DNA from: Chloroflexota bacterium
GTDB lineage: Bacteria > Chloroflexota > Chloroflexia > Thermomicrobiales > UBA6265
Length of the DNA stretch: 19,930 nt
Direction of reading: 5' to 3'
Assembly (NCBI GenBank): GCA_023423795.1
Contig: JAFAEX010000210.1
Coordinates: 1 to 19,930, forward strand
The position numbers were made by a program, and so were the translations under genes. The notes beneath the pieces were generated by a model. The model did not search any database and was not told the DNA's origin. It worked only from the letters and a program-made list of their open reading frames with translations. Of this stretch, positions 7,124 through 12,883 are shown piece after piece (position 1 is the stretch's first letter; each line of letters starts with the position of its first letter).

Positions 7124-7765
7124 ATGCACTTGCCCATTCCCGCCGAGCCGGTGGCGTTGCGCGCCGTCGGCCGGACGCTGCTCGAACAGGCCCCGGACGA
7201 CGGGGCTCCGCTGATCGCGTCCGGCGGCTGGATCGCCGACGCGCTCTGGGGCTGGTGGCAAGGCCCGCTCGAACGCGGCGGCATGGACCGCGCCCGCTTC
7301 GACCGGGTCGTTGCCGATTACGGAAACGAACTGCGGCTGTGGGCGATCGGCGAGCGGCCGTGGGACCAGTGCGCCAGCGGCCTCGCCGGGCGCGTCTCCC
7401 GCCGGTTGCGCCCGATCGCGGCCGTCGATCCGCCCGGCGGCACGGTGGCGCGGCCCGCATGGGACGATGCGCTGTCGCGGGTCGGGCTGGCCGCAGGGTC
7501 GCCCGAGGACGATCTCGCCAGCGCCGTCGGCCGGCTCCGGCTGCTCCACGACGTGGACGCGGTCCCGGCCGGCGACCGGCTGGTCCACCGCGCCGTCGTC
7601 TGGGCCGGCGCCCGCCCGCGCGATCCCGAAGCCCCGCGCGGCGAAGGCGCGTCCGAGATTTCCCGCGCCGGCGCGCTCGCCGAGGCGCTCGGTCGCTTCC
7701 TGCTCAAGGACCCCGCCTATCCTCCCGTGGCGTGGCGGCGCGCGGAGGCGCTGGTCGTCGGCTGA
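7124..7765 (+). CDS. Hypothetical protein, 213 aa
   Basis: I do not recognise this protein. ATG 7124 is preceded by GGAGG (7114-7118) at 5 nt, a strong ribosome-binding site. The product is soluble, mixed-charge and Trp-rich near the N-terminus (GGWIADALWGWWQGPLERGG, residues about 38-57), followed by helical segments such as FDRVVADYGNELRLWAIGERPW and a C-terminal SRAGALAEALGRFLLKDPAYP. There is no signal peptide, membrane segment, Cys cluster or nucleotide-binding loop. It lies 183 nt after the FrhB-like gene, beyond hairpin copy 2, so membership of the sulfur operon is uncertain. An 11-bp hairpin follows 24 nt after its stop. Confidence 0.7.
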   Translation: MHLPIPAEPVALRAVGRTLLEQAPDDGAPLIASGGWIADALWGWWQGPLERGGMDRARFDRVVADYGNELRLWAIGERPWDQCASGLAGRVSRRLRPIAAVDPPGGTVARPAWDDALSRVGLAAGSPEDDLASAVGRLRLLHDVDAVPAGDRLVHRAVVWAGARPRDPEAPRGEGASEISRAGALAEALGRFLLKDPAYPPVAWRRAEALVVG

Positions 7766-7789
7766 GGTTCGGTTCCCGCCCACACGTCC

Positions 7790-7836
7790 CCGGAACCCCG
7801 TTGCCGCTTGCCCCTCCGGCGGCCGCGGGGTTCCGG
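7790..7836 (+). terminator. Candidate hairpin terminator after the hypothetical gene
   Basis: CCGGAACCCCG (7790-7800) and CGGGGTTCCGG (7826-7836) are perfect 11-bp arms around a 25-nt loop, 24 nt past the stop. No U-tract follows, so termination efficiency is uncertain. Confidence 0.45.
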
Positions 7837-7924
7837 CTGTGCGCTGGGCAACCTGTTCGCCCCGATCCCCGGTACGGTACCGTCTCCTCCACCGACGTCG
7901 GTCACGAACTGCGAGGAGGCAAGA

Positions 7925-8320
7925 ATGGACCCGCGGCAGACGATCACCGCCGGCGCGGAGCCGGCCCCGGGCGGCGGCCAGTGGAGCGACCGCGAAAACC
8001 TGCCGGTGGTGACGCCGCTCCCCGGCATCGAGATCCGGGTGGTCAGCGGCGAGAAACTGACCAGTTGCTGGTTCCGCATCGCGCCGAACACGACGCTCCC
8101 CGCGCATGCCCACCCGCACGAGCAGATCGGGATGGTGGTCGAGGGCGCGGTCACGGTCACCATCGGCGGCGAGCAGCGGCGGGTCGGGCCGGGCATGGCC
8201 TACGTCGTCCCCGGCGGGGTGGAGCACTCCGGGCGCACCGGCCCCGAGGGCGTGCTGGTGGTCGAGAGTTTCGCCCCCGTGCGCGAGGACTACGTTTCGG
8301 CGGCGCGCGAGCGGCGGTAG
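7925..8320 (+). CDS. Small cupin-domain protein
   Basis: This 131-aa single-domain cupin starts at ATG 7925, with GAGGAGG (7913-7919) 5 nt upstream. Cupin motif 1 is visible as PAHAHPHEQIGMVVEGAVTV, with three His and a Glu arranged as metal ligands. Motif 2 is GPGMAYVVPGGVEHSGRTG, with one His. The intermotif region is short, as in small bacterial cupins. It probably binds a divalent metal in a beta-barrel; the substrate (small molecule, dioxygenase or isomerase reaction) cannot be inferred. The Ser-Cys-Trp-Phe strand (SCWFRIAPNTTLPAHAH) is typical of this subgroup. It is convergent with the DUF4397 gene, the two being separated by a perfect palindrome. Confidence 0.85.
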   Translation: MDPRQTITAGAEPAPGGGQWSDRENLPVVTPLPGIEIRVVSGEKLTSCWFRIAPNTTLPAHAHPHEQIGMVVEGAVTVTIGGEQRRVGPGMAYVVPGGVEHSGRTGPEGVLVVESFAPVREDYVSAARERR

Positions 8321-8353
8321 CTCCCGGCCGGAAGCGGCCACCGACTCCACGGC

Positions 8354-8383
8354 GGCCGGGTTTCCCGCGCGGGAAACCCGGCC
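8354..8383. terminator. Perfect 30-nt palindrome between convergent genes
   Basis: GGCCGGGTTTCCCG is followed directly by CG-centred complementary sequence CGGGAAACCCGGCC, so all 30 nt are self-complementary (8354-8383). It lies 33 nt after the cupin stop and 19 nt before the end of the opposing DUF4397 gene. The position fits a bidirectional terminator, although no T-tract flanks either side. Confidence 0.6.
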
Positions 8384-8402
8384 GTCGTGCTCGCGGAGCG
8401 GA

Positions 8403-9857
8403 TTACGGAACCGGGGTGCCCGCCGGTTCTTCCACGTCGGCCAGGGCGGTCGGCTCGGCCGAAGCGGTCGCCACGGCGGTCGCCGGAGCCGGGGCCGCGC
8501 CTTCGCTGACCGGGGCGGCCGGGGTCGCGACCGCGCCGCTGCGGACCTCGGCCGGGGCGGTCAGCACCAGCAGCGCCAGCGTGTCGTCGTCGCCGCGCCC
8601 GATCGCGACCGCGTCGTAGACCGTGCCTTCGTCCACGGTCAGGTCCGCCGCGAGGGCGACCAGCCCTTCGCCGTCCAACTGGCGGACGTGAACGGCGTAC
8701 TCGCCGGCGTCGATGGCGGTGTACTCGCTGACGGCGCGGAAGCCGAGGTCGGTCACCAGCGTCGGCCCGTCGGCCAGTTCGATCGTGACCGCGCCCGTGT
8801 CCGGCGAGGCGTGGATGAAGCCGAGCCGGGCCTGCCCGGCCGGGATCGGCCGGAGGTCGGTGCCGGTGACCAGCATCTGGAGGTCGCCCTCCGCGCCCGT
8901 GACCAGCACGGTGTAGGCCTGCCCCGCGTTCAGCGCGAGGTCGGCGCTGGCGATCGCTTCGGCGACCGGGGTGCCGGCGGCTGCCACGCGGAAGGCGCGG
9001 CCGTCCCCGCTCGGCACCGGGGCGTACGCAGTCGCCACGCCGAACTCGAGGCCTTCGCCGATCAGCGAATCGTTGACGTAGACATCGACCGGCGGCGCGG
9101 ACGGGGCGGCGTGGACCAACCGGACGCACGCCTCGTCGCCCGTGCCGATGCCGAGCACCACGCCGCAGGTGGGCGAAACCCGCGTCTCCAGCGCCAGCAG
9201 GGTCGGGCCGTCGTTGCCGCCAAGCGCGACGATGTCGTAGGCGGCGGCTTCCTCGATGGTGACCTCCGGCGCGGTGGCCAGCACGCGGTCGTCGTCCCCG
9301 CGCAGGTCGAAACTGTAGGTCGCCGGGGCGAGGTCCGCGTAGTCGGAGGCGTCCCCGAAGCCGATGCCGTCGAAGATCATGTCGCCGCCGGTCACGGCGA
9401 GGTCGATGGCCTCCTCGCCGGGCGAGGCGTTGACGAGGCGCACCCGCGCGTTGCCGGGCGCGATATCGTCCAGGGCGACGTCGAAGAGGCGGCCCTCGGC
9501 CTCGGCGAGCGGGCCGGTGACGACGAACAGGTAGGCCGCCGCCTGCGCGGCGTCCAGGTCCGCCTGGGCCACCGCCTCGTCGGGCGATCCTCCCGGCGGC
9601 ACCGCCTGCAGCAGGTGGCTGCCCGGCGCGACCGGGGCGTATTCGGTGGCCGCCCCGAACGCCACCCCCTCGGCGAGCGGCAGCCCGTCGAGCAGGATAT
9701 CGAAGTCCGGGGAGCCGGGGGAGGCGTTGACGACCCGCACCGTCGCGTCGGCGGCGGTCTCCCCGGCATCCTCCTGGGCGCCAGCCGGCATCGCCGCCGG
9801 TAATCCGAGCACTACGAACGAGCACGCGAGCAGCGCGCGGCCGAGCCAGCCCACCAT
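8403..9857 (-). CDS. Secreted protein with four DUF4397 repeats
   Basis: This 484-aa protein has an N-terminal signal peptide (GRALLACSFVVLGLPAAMPAGA, probable cleavage after Ala27). Four beta-rich DUF4397 repeats begin near residues 38 (TVRVVNASPGSPDFDILLDG), 147 (ARVRLVNASPGEEAIDL), 253 (ACVRLVHAAPSAPPVDVYV) and 353 (ARLGFIHASPDTGAVTIEL), a period of about 100-105 aa. A low-complexity Ala/Pro/Thr tail occupies about 440-484. There is no sortase motif or C-terminal membrane anchor, and LLAC near residue 12 is too close to the N-terminus and lacks a good lipobox. The two Cys residues of the mature protein (241 and 254) could form a disulfide. ATG 9857 is preceded by GGGGGTG on the minus strand. 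DUF4397 domains are found in secreted or surface proteins of unknown function. Confidence 0.9.
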   Translation of the reverse strand: MVGWLGRALLACSFVVLGLPAAMPAGAQEDAGETAADATVRVVNASPGSPDFDILLDGLPLAEGVAFGAATEYAPVAPGSHLLQAVPPGGSPDEAVAQADLDAAQAAAYLFVVTGPLAEAEGRLFDVALDDIAPGNARVRLVNASPGEEAIDLAVTGGDMIFDGIGFGDASDYADLAPATYSFDLRGDDDRVLATAPEVTIEEAAAYDIVALGGNDGPTLLALETRVSPTCGVVLGIGTGDEACVRLVHAAPSAPPVDVYVNDSLIGEGLEFGVATAYAPVPSGDGRAFRVAAAGTPVAEAIASADLALNAGQAYTVLVTGAEGDLQMLVTGTDLRPIPAGQARLGFIHASPDTGAVTIELADGPTLVTDLGFRAVSEYTAIDAGEYAVHVRQLDGEGLVALAADLTVDEGTVYDAVAIGRGDDDTLALLVLTAPAEVRSGAVATPAAPVSEGAAPAPATAVATASAEPTALADVEEPAGTPVP

Positions 9858-10057
9858 TGGACACCCCCGTCGTCGTTAGCGGTACCGAGGTCCGGTTCCG
9901 GACGGAATCCGACGGGATCGGCTACGCACGCTTCGTTCCACGGCGAAGACGGCCGTCATCCGCGCTCGCGTCCGGGCGGCGGTGGGTAACGGCGGCGGCC
10001 ACAGAAGGGCGTATTTCAATCCCCGTCCGCCGTCTGCCGTCCGCCGTCCGCCTCCGT

Positions 10058-10139
10058 CGTCATCCCGAGCCAGTCGAGGGATCTCGTCGCCCGTGCCAAC
10101 CCGGGGAGAACGAGATCCCTCGACAGGCTCGGGATGACG
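10058..10139. repeat. Dispersed hairpin repeat, copy 3
   Basis: Left arm 10058-10087 and right arm 10110-10139 match the 30-bp consensus with one mismatch (A at 10072 where other copies have T). The 22-nt spacer (10088-10109) is the reverse complement of the copy 4 spacer at 20 of 22 positions, although both flanks of copies 3 and 4 agree in the same orientation. Confidence 0.9.
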
Positions 10140-10239
10140 GGTTGGGAATCGCCGTTGGGAAACCTGAAAACACGCTTTCGCTGATGACACCACCCGTCCT
10201 TGGCCCCGGAGGGGTTTCGTTTACGTAGTCCGGGGATGA
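10140..10239. repeat. Repeat flank shared with copy 4
   Basis: After the hairpin, GGTTGGGAATCGCC (10140-10153) is followed by 29 nt unique to this copy (10154-10182). A 57-nt block (10183-10239) then matches 12519-12575 at 54 of 57 positions, including GTTTACGTAG. The repeated unit is therefore larger than the hairpin itself. The rest of the 9858-10488 intergenic region shows no gene. Confidence 0.85.
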
Positions 10240-10323
10240 TGGCGTTTGCCTATTTGATGCGGACACCGGCCCATCGGCGGGCGCGATGAATCGCACCCGC
10301 TCCGCCGATGCCCGACCTACTAC

Positions 10324-10445
10324 GGCAACCGCCATCGTCGCGCCCGCTCCTCCTATGCCCTGACTATTTTGGCAACTGCCCTCAACCCCGAGCGCGCGTT
10401 GCCGGCGTCCGTATCAATCCCGCAACCGCCATCAACCCCGGGCGG
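10324..10445. repeat. Degenerate ~47-50-nt tandem repeats
   Basis: The core GGCAACCGCC recurs at 10324, as GGCAACTGCC at 10371 and as CGCAACCGCC at 10421, spaced 47 and 50 nt. Each is followed by a CATC or CTCAACCCC-type stretch and a CCCG/GGGCG element. Similar units lie at 945-983 and 12595-12683. They follow hairpin copies 1, 3 and 4. Confidence 0.5.
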
Positions 10446-10488
10446 CCGTGGAAGGACGCGCCGGACCAGCGACCGGTCCCATCGCCTA

Positions 10489-11370
10489 TCAGTGGAAAAC
10501 GACCCGGTTCGCGAGCAGCGTGCCGTAGCGCGCCGGGGTGACGCCGAAGGCGGCGGCGAACGCGCGGGTCAGGTGGGCCTGGTCGGCGAACCCTGCCTCC
10601 AGCGCGACGTCGGCGAGCGGGCGCCTCCGGGCGATCAGGGCGCGGGCGTGGCCCAGTCGCCGCATCAGCGAATAGCGGTACGGGCTGGTGCCGACGAGCG
10701 CCCGGAACTGCCGGGCGAGGTCGTAGCGGGTCAGCCCGGTGACCGCTTCGAGTTCCCCTGACCGCACCACCCGGCCGGTTTCGGCGTCGAGGAACTGCCG
10801 CGCCCGGTCGATCGCCGCCAGGTCGAGGCGGGCGCTCGCCCGGCCGGAGTCGCCGTCCGGCGCGGCGGCGAGCAACCCCTCGGCCAGCCGCACGATGAGG
10901 TCGTCGAGCGCCAGCGGGTCGCGGTCGTCGCGGAACGCGGCACGGACGGCGGCCGCCAGCGCGGGGCTGGCGACGACCGGCTCGCGCACGAACGGCAGCG
11001 CCTGGCCGGGACCGCGCAGGTCGCGAACCGCCTCGGCGACCAGCACCGGCTCGACGTAGATCAGCCGGTAGCCGAACCCGGTTTCGGTGCCGGCGCGCCC
11101 GTCGTGCGGTTCGTCCGGGTGCAGCACCACGACCTGTCCCGGCAGGCTGATGCGCCCGGAGCCCCGGTAATCGAAGGCCTGCACGCCGGTCTCGGTCAGC
11201 CCGATCGCGTAGGTGTCGTGGCGGTGCGTGCGGTAGGAGGTCTCGCGCAGCCACGCTTCCAGCAACTCCACGCCGCCGACCGGCTCCGAGTGCCGGAGCC
11301 AGTCCGTGGCGGCCGGGCCGCACGATCCTTCAAGACCCAGCCGGTCGTTCCCGTTAGGTTCGGGAGGCAT
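10489..11370 (-). CDS. AraC-family transcriptional regulator
   Basis: This 293-aa protein has an N-terminal AraC-type cupin sensor domain (TSYRTHRHDTYAIGLTETG, then LPGQVVVLHPDEPHDGRAG, residues about 44-92). Its C-terminal double helix-turn-helix (about 190-290) contains LTRYDLARQFRALVGTSPYRY and VALEAGFADQAHLTRAFAAAFG, ending TPARYGTLL. ATG 11370 has GGGAGCG 8 nt upstream on the minus strand. It is divergent from the LysE-type exporter with only 38 nt between the start codons, so the promoters must overlap or lie within the coding ends. This arrangement fits a ligand-sensing activator that controls the exporter; the effector, perhaps an amino acid, is inferred only from the partner. Confidence 0.93.
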   Translation of the reverse strand: MPPEPNGNDRLGLEGSCGPAATDWLRHSEPVGGVELLEAWLRETSYRTHRHDTYAIGLTETGVQAFDYRGSGRISLPGQVVVLHPDEPHDGRAGTETGFGYRLIYVEPVLVAEAVRDLRGPGQALPFVREPVVASPALAAAVRAAFRDDRDPLALDDLIVRLAEGLLAAAPDGDSGRASARLDLAAIDRARQFLDAETGRVVRSGELEAVTGLTRYDLARQFRALVGTSPYRYSLMRRLGHARALIARRRPLADVALEAGFADQAHLTRAFAAAFGVTPARYGTLLANRVVFH

Positions 11371-11408
11371 CGCGCCGTCGCTCCCGCGCGTGCGGAGGCA
11401 GCCCGACC

Positions 11409-12005
11409 GTGACCACCGAGCACGCCCTCGCGTTCGTCCTGTTCGCCGTCGTCGCGTCCGTCTCGCCCGGCCCCAGCAACGTCATCCTGACCTCCGTCGG
11501 GGCCAGCGTCGGCGTGCGGCGGGGTGCGCCGTGCCTGCTCGGGGTCGGTCTCGGGATGGGCGCCATGATGTTCCTCGTCGCCTTCGGGCTCGGCAGCCTG
11601 GTGCTGGGCAACCCTGTCGTGCTGTCCGGCTTGAAGATCGTCGGCGCGGCCGTCCTGCTGTGGCTGGCGTGGAAGATTGCCACGGCCGGAACCGCCCGCG
11701 CCGCGACCCCCGGCGCGACGGTTGGGTTCCGGGAAGCGGCCGCCTTCCAGTGGGTGAACCCCAAATCGTGGCTGATCTGCGCCGGCGCCGTGGCGAGCTT
11801 CCTGCCGGGCGCGGAAACCGGCGCGTTCTGGCGGGCGCTGTGGCTGGCCGGCGTGTTCGCTCTCGTCGCGCTGCCGAGTTGCGGCGTGTGGCTCGTGTTC
11901 GGGGCGGCGGTGCAACGCCTGTTGCGGACGGAGCGGGCAGCCCGGCGGTTCAACGTCGCGATGGGCGCGCTGCTGGCGGCGTCTGTCGTGTTGTTCGTGC
12001 GGTAG
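11409..12005 (+). CDS. LysE/RhtB-family amino-acid exporter
   Basis: This 198-aa, strongly hydrophobic protein has the usual size and about six membrane segments of the LysE superfamily. The N-terminal signature is SPGPSNVILTSVGASVGVRRG, followed by LGVGLGMGAMMFLVAFGLG. The second conserved block is QWVNPKSWLICAGAVASFLP. The family exports amino acids or related small metabolites using the proton gradient; the substrate here cannot be assigned. The start is GTG 11409, with GGAGG (11394-11398) 10 nt upstream. It is divergent from an AraC regulator and convergent, with a 41-nt gap, with the small gene downstream. Confidence 0.92.
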   Translation: MTTEHALAFVLFAVVASVSPGPSNVILTSVGASVGVRRGAPCLLGVGLGMGAMMFLVAFGLGSLVLGNPVVLSGLKIVGAAVLLWLAWKIATAGTARAATPGATVGFREAAAFQWVNPKSWLICAGAVASFLPGAETGAFWRALWLAGVFALVALPSCGVWLVFGAAVQRLLRTERAARRFNVAMGALLAASVVLFVR

Positions 12006-12046
12006 CCGCCGGATCTCCGCGGAAGACCCGAAAAAACCACGTTCGT

Positions 12047-12289
12047 TCAATCGGCAACCAGGTCGCGACGGCGGGCATCCGCTTTCTGCAGTGCTTCGAT
12101 CGGTCGCGGTTCGGCGTTCAGCATTTCCATGAGCCGGACGCTCTGGTCGTAGGTGAGACGCCAAACGCGCTCCCGATCGAGCGGATCGCAGGCTGGATTG
12201 GGCGGCGAGCCGTCCGTGCATTCGGGTTCCGTCGCCTCGCCGAACCGCACCGGCGGGTCATCCTGCGGTTCCACGGCCGCCCTCCGCAT
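12047..12289 (-). CDS. Small protein resembling the C-terminus of a DUF1778-type antitoxin
   Basis: The ORF has 80 codons from ATG 12289 (TTG 12292 also possible) with only a weak ribosome-binding site. The C-terminal half, RVWRLTYDQSVRLMEMLNAE then PRPIEALQKADARRRDL, resembles the family pattern L-x-x-x-x-W/F-x-x-x-x-x-L-x-x-P-P-x-P-x-x-x-L-x-x found at the end of DUF1778 (TacA-like) antitoxins. The N-terminal half lacks a recognisable ribbon-helix-helix and is acidic and Pro-rich, with two Cys. No GNAT toxin gene is adjacent. It may be a decayed or orphan antitoxin, or an unrelated small protein. Codon composition looks less GC-extreme than the neighbours. Similarity was judged by eye. Confidence 0.45.
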   Translation of the reverse strand: MRRAAVEPQDDPPVRFGEATEPECTDGSPPNPACDPLDRERVWRLTYDQSVRLMEMLNAEPRPIEALQKADARRRDLVAD

Positions 12290-12420
12290 CAATCTCGCCC
12301 GCTATCCGGTTCGTTGCAGGGACACGATCGTGACTATGACGGTCGATGCCGGCTGCCGTGAGAAACGGACGGTCCTGGGGTGGCCGCCTGTTTAGAGCAC
12401 GTTTCGTCGTCCGTCTCCGT

Positions 12421-12502
12421 CGTCATCCCGAGCCTGTCGAGGGATCTCGTTCTCCCCGGATTGGCGCGGGCGACGAGATCCCTCGACAGGCTCGGGATGA
12501 CG
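12421..12502. repeat. Dispersed hairpin repeat, copy 4 (perfect 30-bp arms)
   Basis: Left arm 12421-12450 and right arm 12473-12502 are perfectly complementary over 30 bp. The 22-nt spacer (12451-12472) begins TCTCCCCGG and is inverted relative to copy 3. The left flank (12409-12420) and right flank match copy 3 in the same orientation. Confidence 0.92.
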
Positions 12503-12585
12503 GGTTGGGAATCGCCGCGATGACACCACCCGTCCTTGGCCCCTGAGGGGATTCGTTTACGTAGCCCGGGGATGAATCCCCGGGC
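12503..12585. repeat. Repeat flank shared with copy 3, ending in a GATGAATC hairpin
   Basis: GGTTGGGAATCGCC (12503-12516) and the 57-nt block 12519-12575 match copy 3. The block ends in an inverted repeat GCCCGGGGAT-GA-ATCCCCGGGC (12564-12585), with 10-bp arms and a 2-nt centre. At 10278-10299 a similar dyad around GATGAATC occurs with different arm bases (GGGCGCGAT...ATCGCACCC). Confidence 0.8.
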
Positions 12586-12594
12586 GGGCGTGAC

Positions 12595-12683
12595 GGGTGT
12601 CAGGATCAACAATGCAACCGCCGCCATCCCCGGGCTCAACGTCGCGGGCGCCCGGATCGACAGCGCAAGCCCCATTACCCCCT
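12595..12683. repeat. Two degenerate ~50-nt tandem repeat units
   Basis: Unit one contains CAGGATCAAC...GCAACCGCCGCCATC...CCCGGG. Unit two, 51 nt later, contains CCCGGATCGAC...GCGCAAGCCCCATTACC. They resemble the units at 945-983 and 10324-10445. The remaining 12684-12883 shows no gene; the frame is open into the metallophosphoesterase, but its peptide looks non-coding. Confidence 0.5.
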
Positions 12684-12883
12684 GCACGGAAACGGACGAC
12701 ACAGCCAGCCGGCAGGGCGGGCATGCCCCTTCCATGATCGCCGTCCGGCGGCGTCGTAGGCCAGACTTCCGGAGTACACGTCCGTCCCGGCCGCGCGCCG
12801 GGCATCGCCAACGAACCCGTCGCCCGGTTCTCTCTCTATCGAAAGGCGGCGCGGTTCCGTTCCACGCGGAGGGACCCTGCTTC

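Noticed and set aside
9800..9857. Lipoprotein signal in the DUF4397 protein (LLAC near residue 12)
   Set aside because: The Cys falls at the start of the hydrophobic core, with Leu at the -2 position. A conventional signal peptidase I site after AGA is more convincing.
7875..9887. CGGTACCG palindrome upstream of both the cupin (7875-7882) and DUF4397 (9880-9887) genes as a shared operator
   Set aside because: An 8-nt GC-rich palindrome is expected about once in 20 kb at this composition. Two occurrences are not enough to claim co-regulation.
10058..12502. A phase-variable promoter switch in the inverted spacers
   Set aside because: The 22-nt spacer is too short and GC-rich to hold a promoter, and no recombinase gene is in the window. 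The inversion itself is retained as a finding.
10324..12683. CRISPR-like interpretation of the ~50-nt repeats
   Set aside because: The units are degenerate and abut each other, with no regular unique spacers and no cas genes.
12536..12883. N-terminal extension of the metallophosphoesterase to 12536
   Set aside because: The frame is open, but it crosses the dispersed repeats, gives an Arg/Ser-rich peptide and would bury the Tat signal. ATG 12884 has a good ribosome-binding site.
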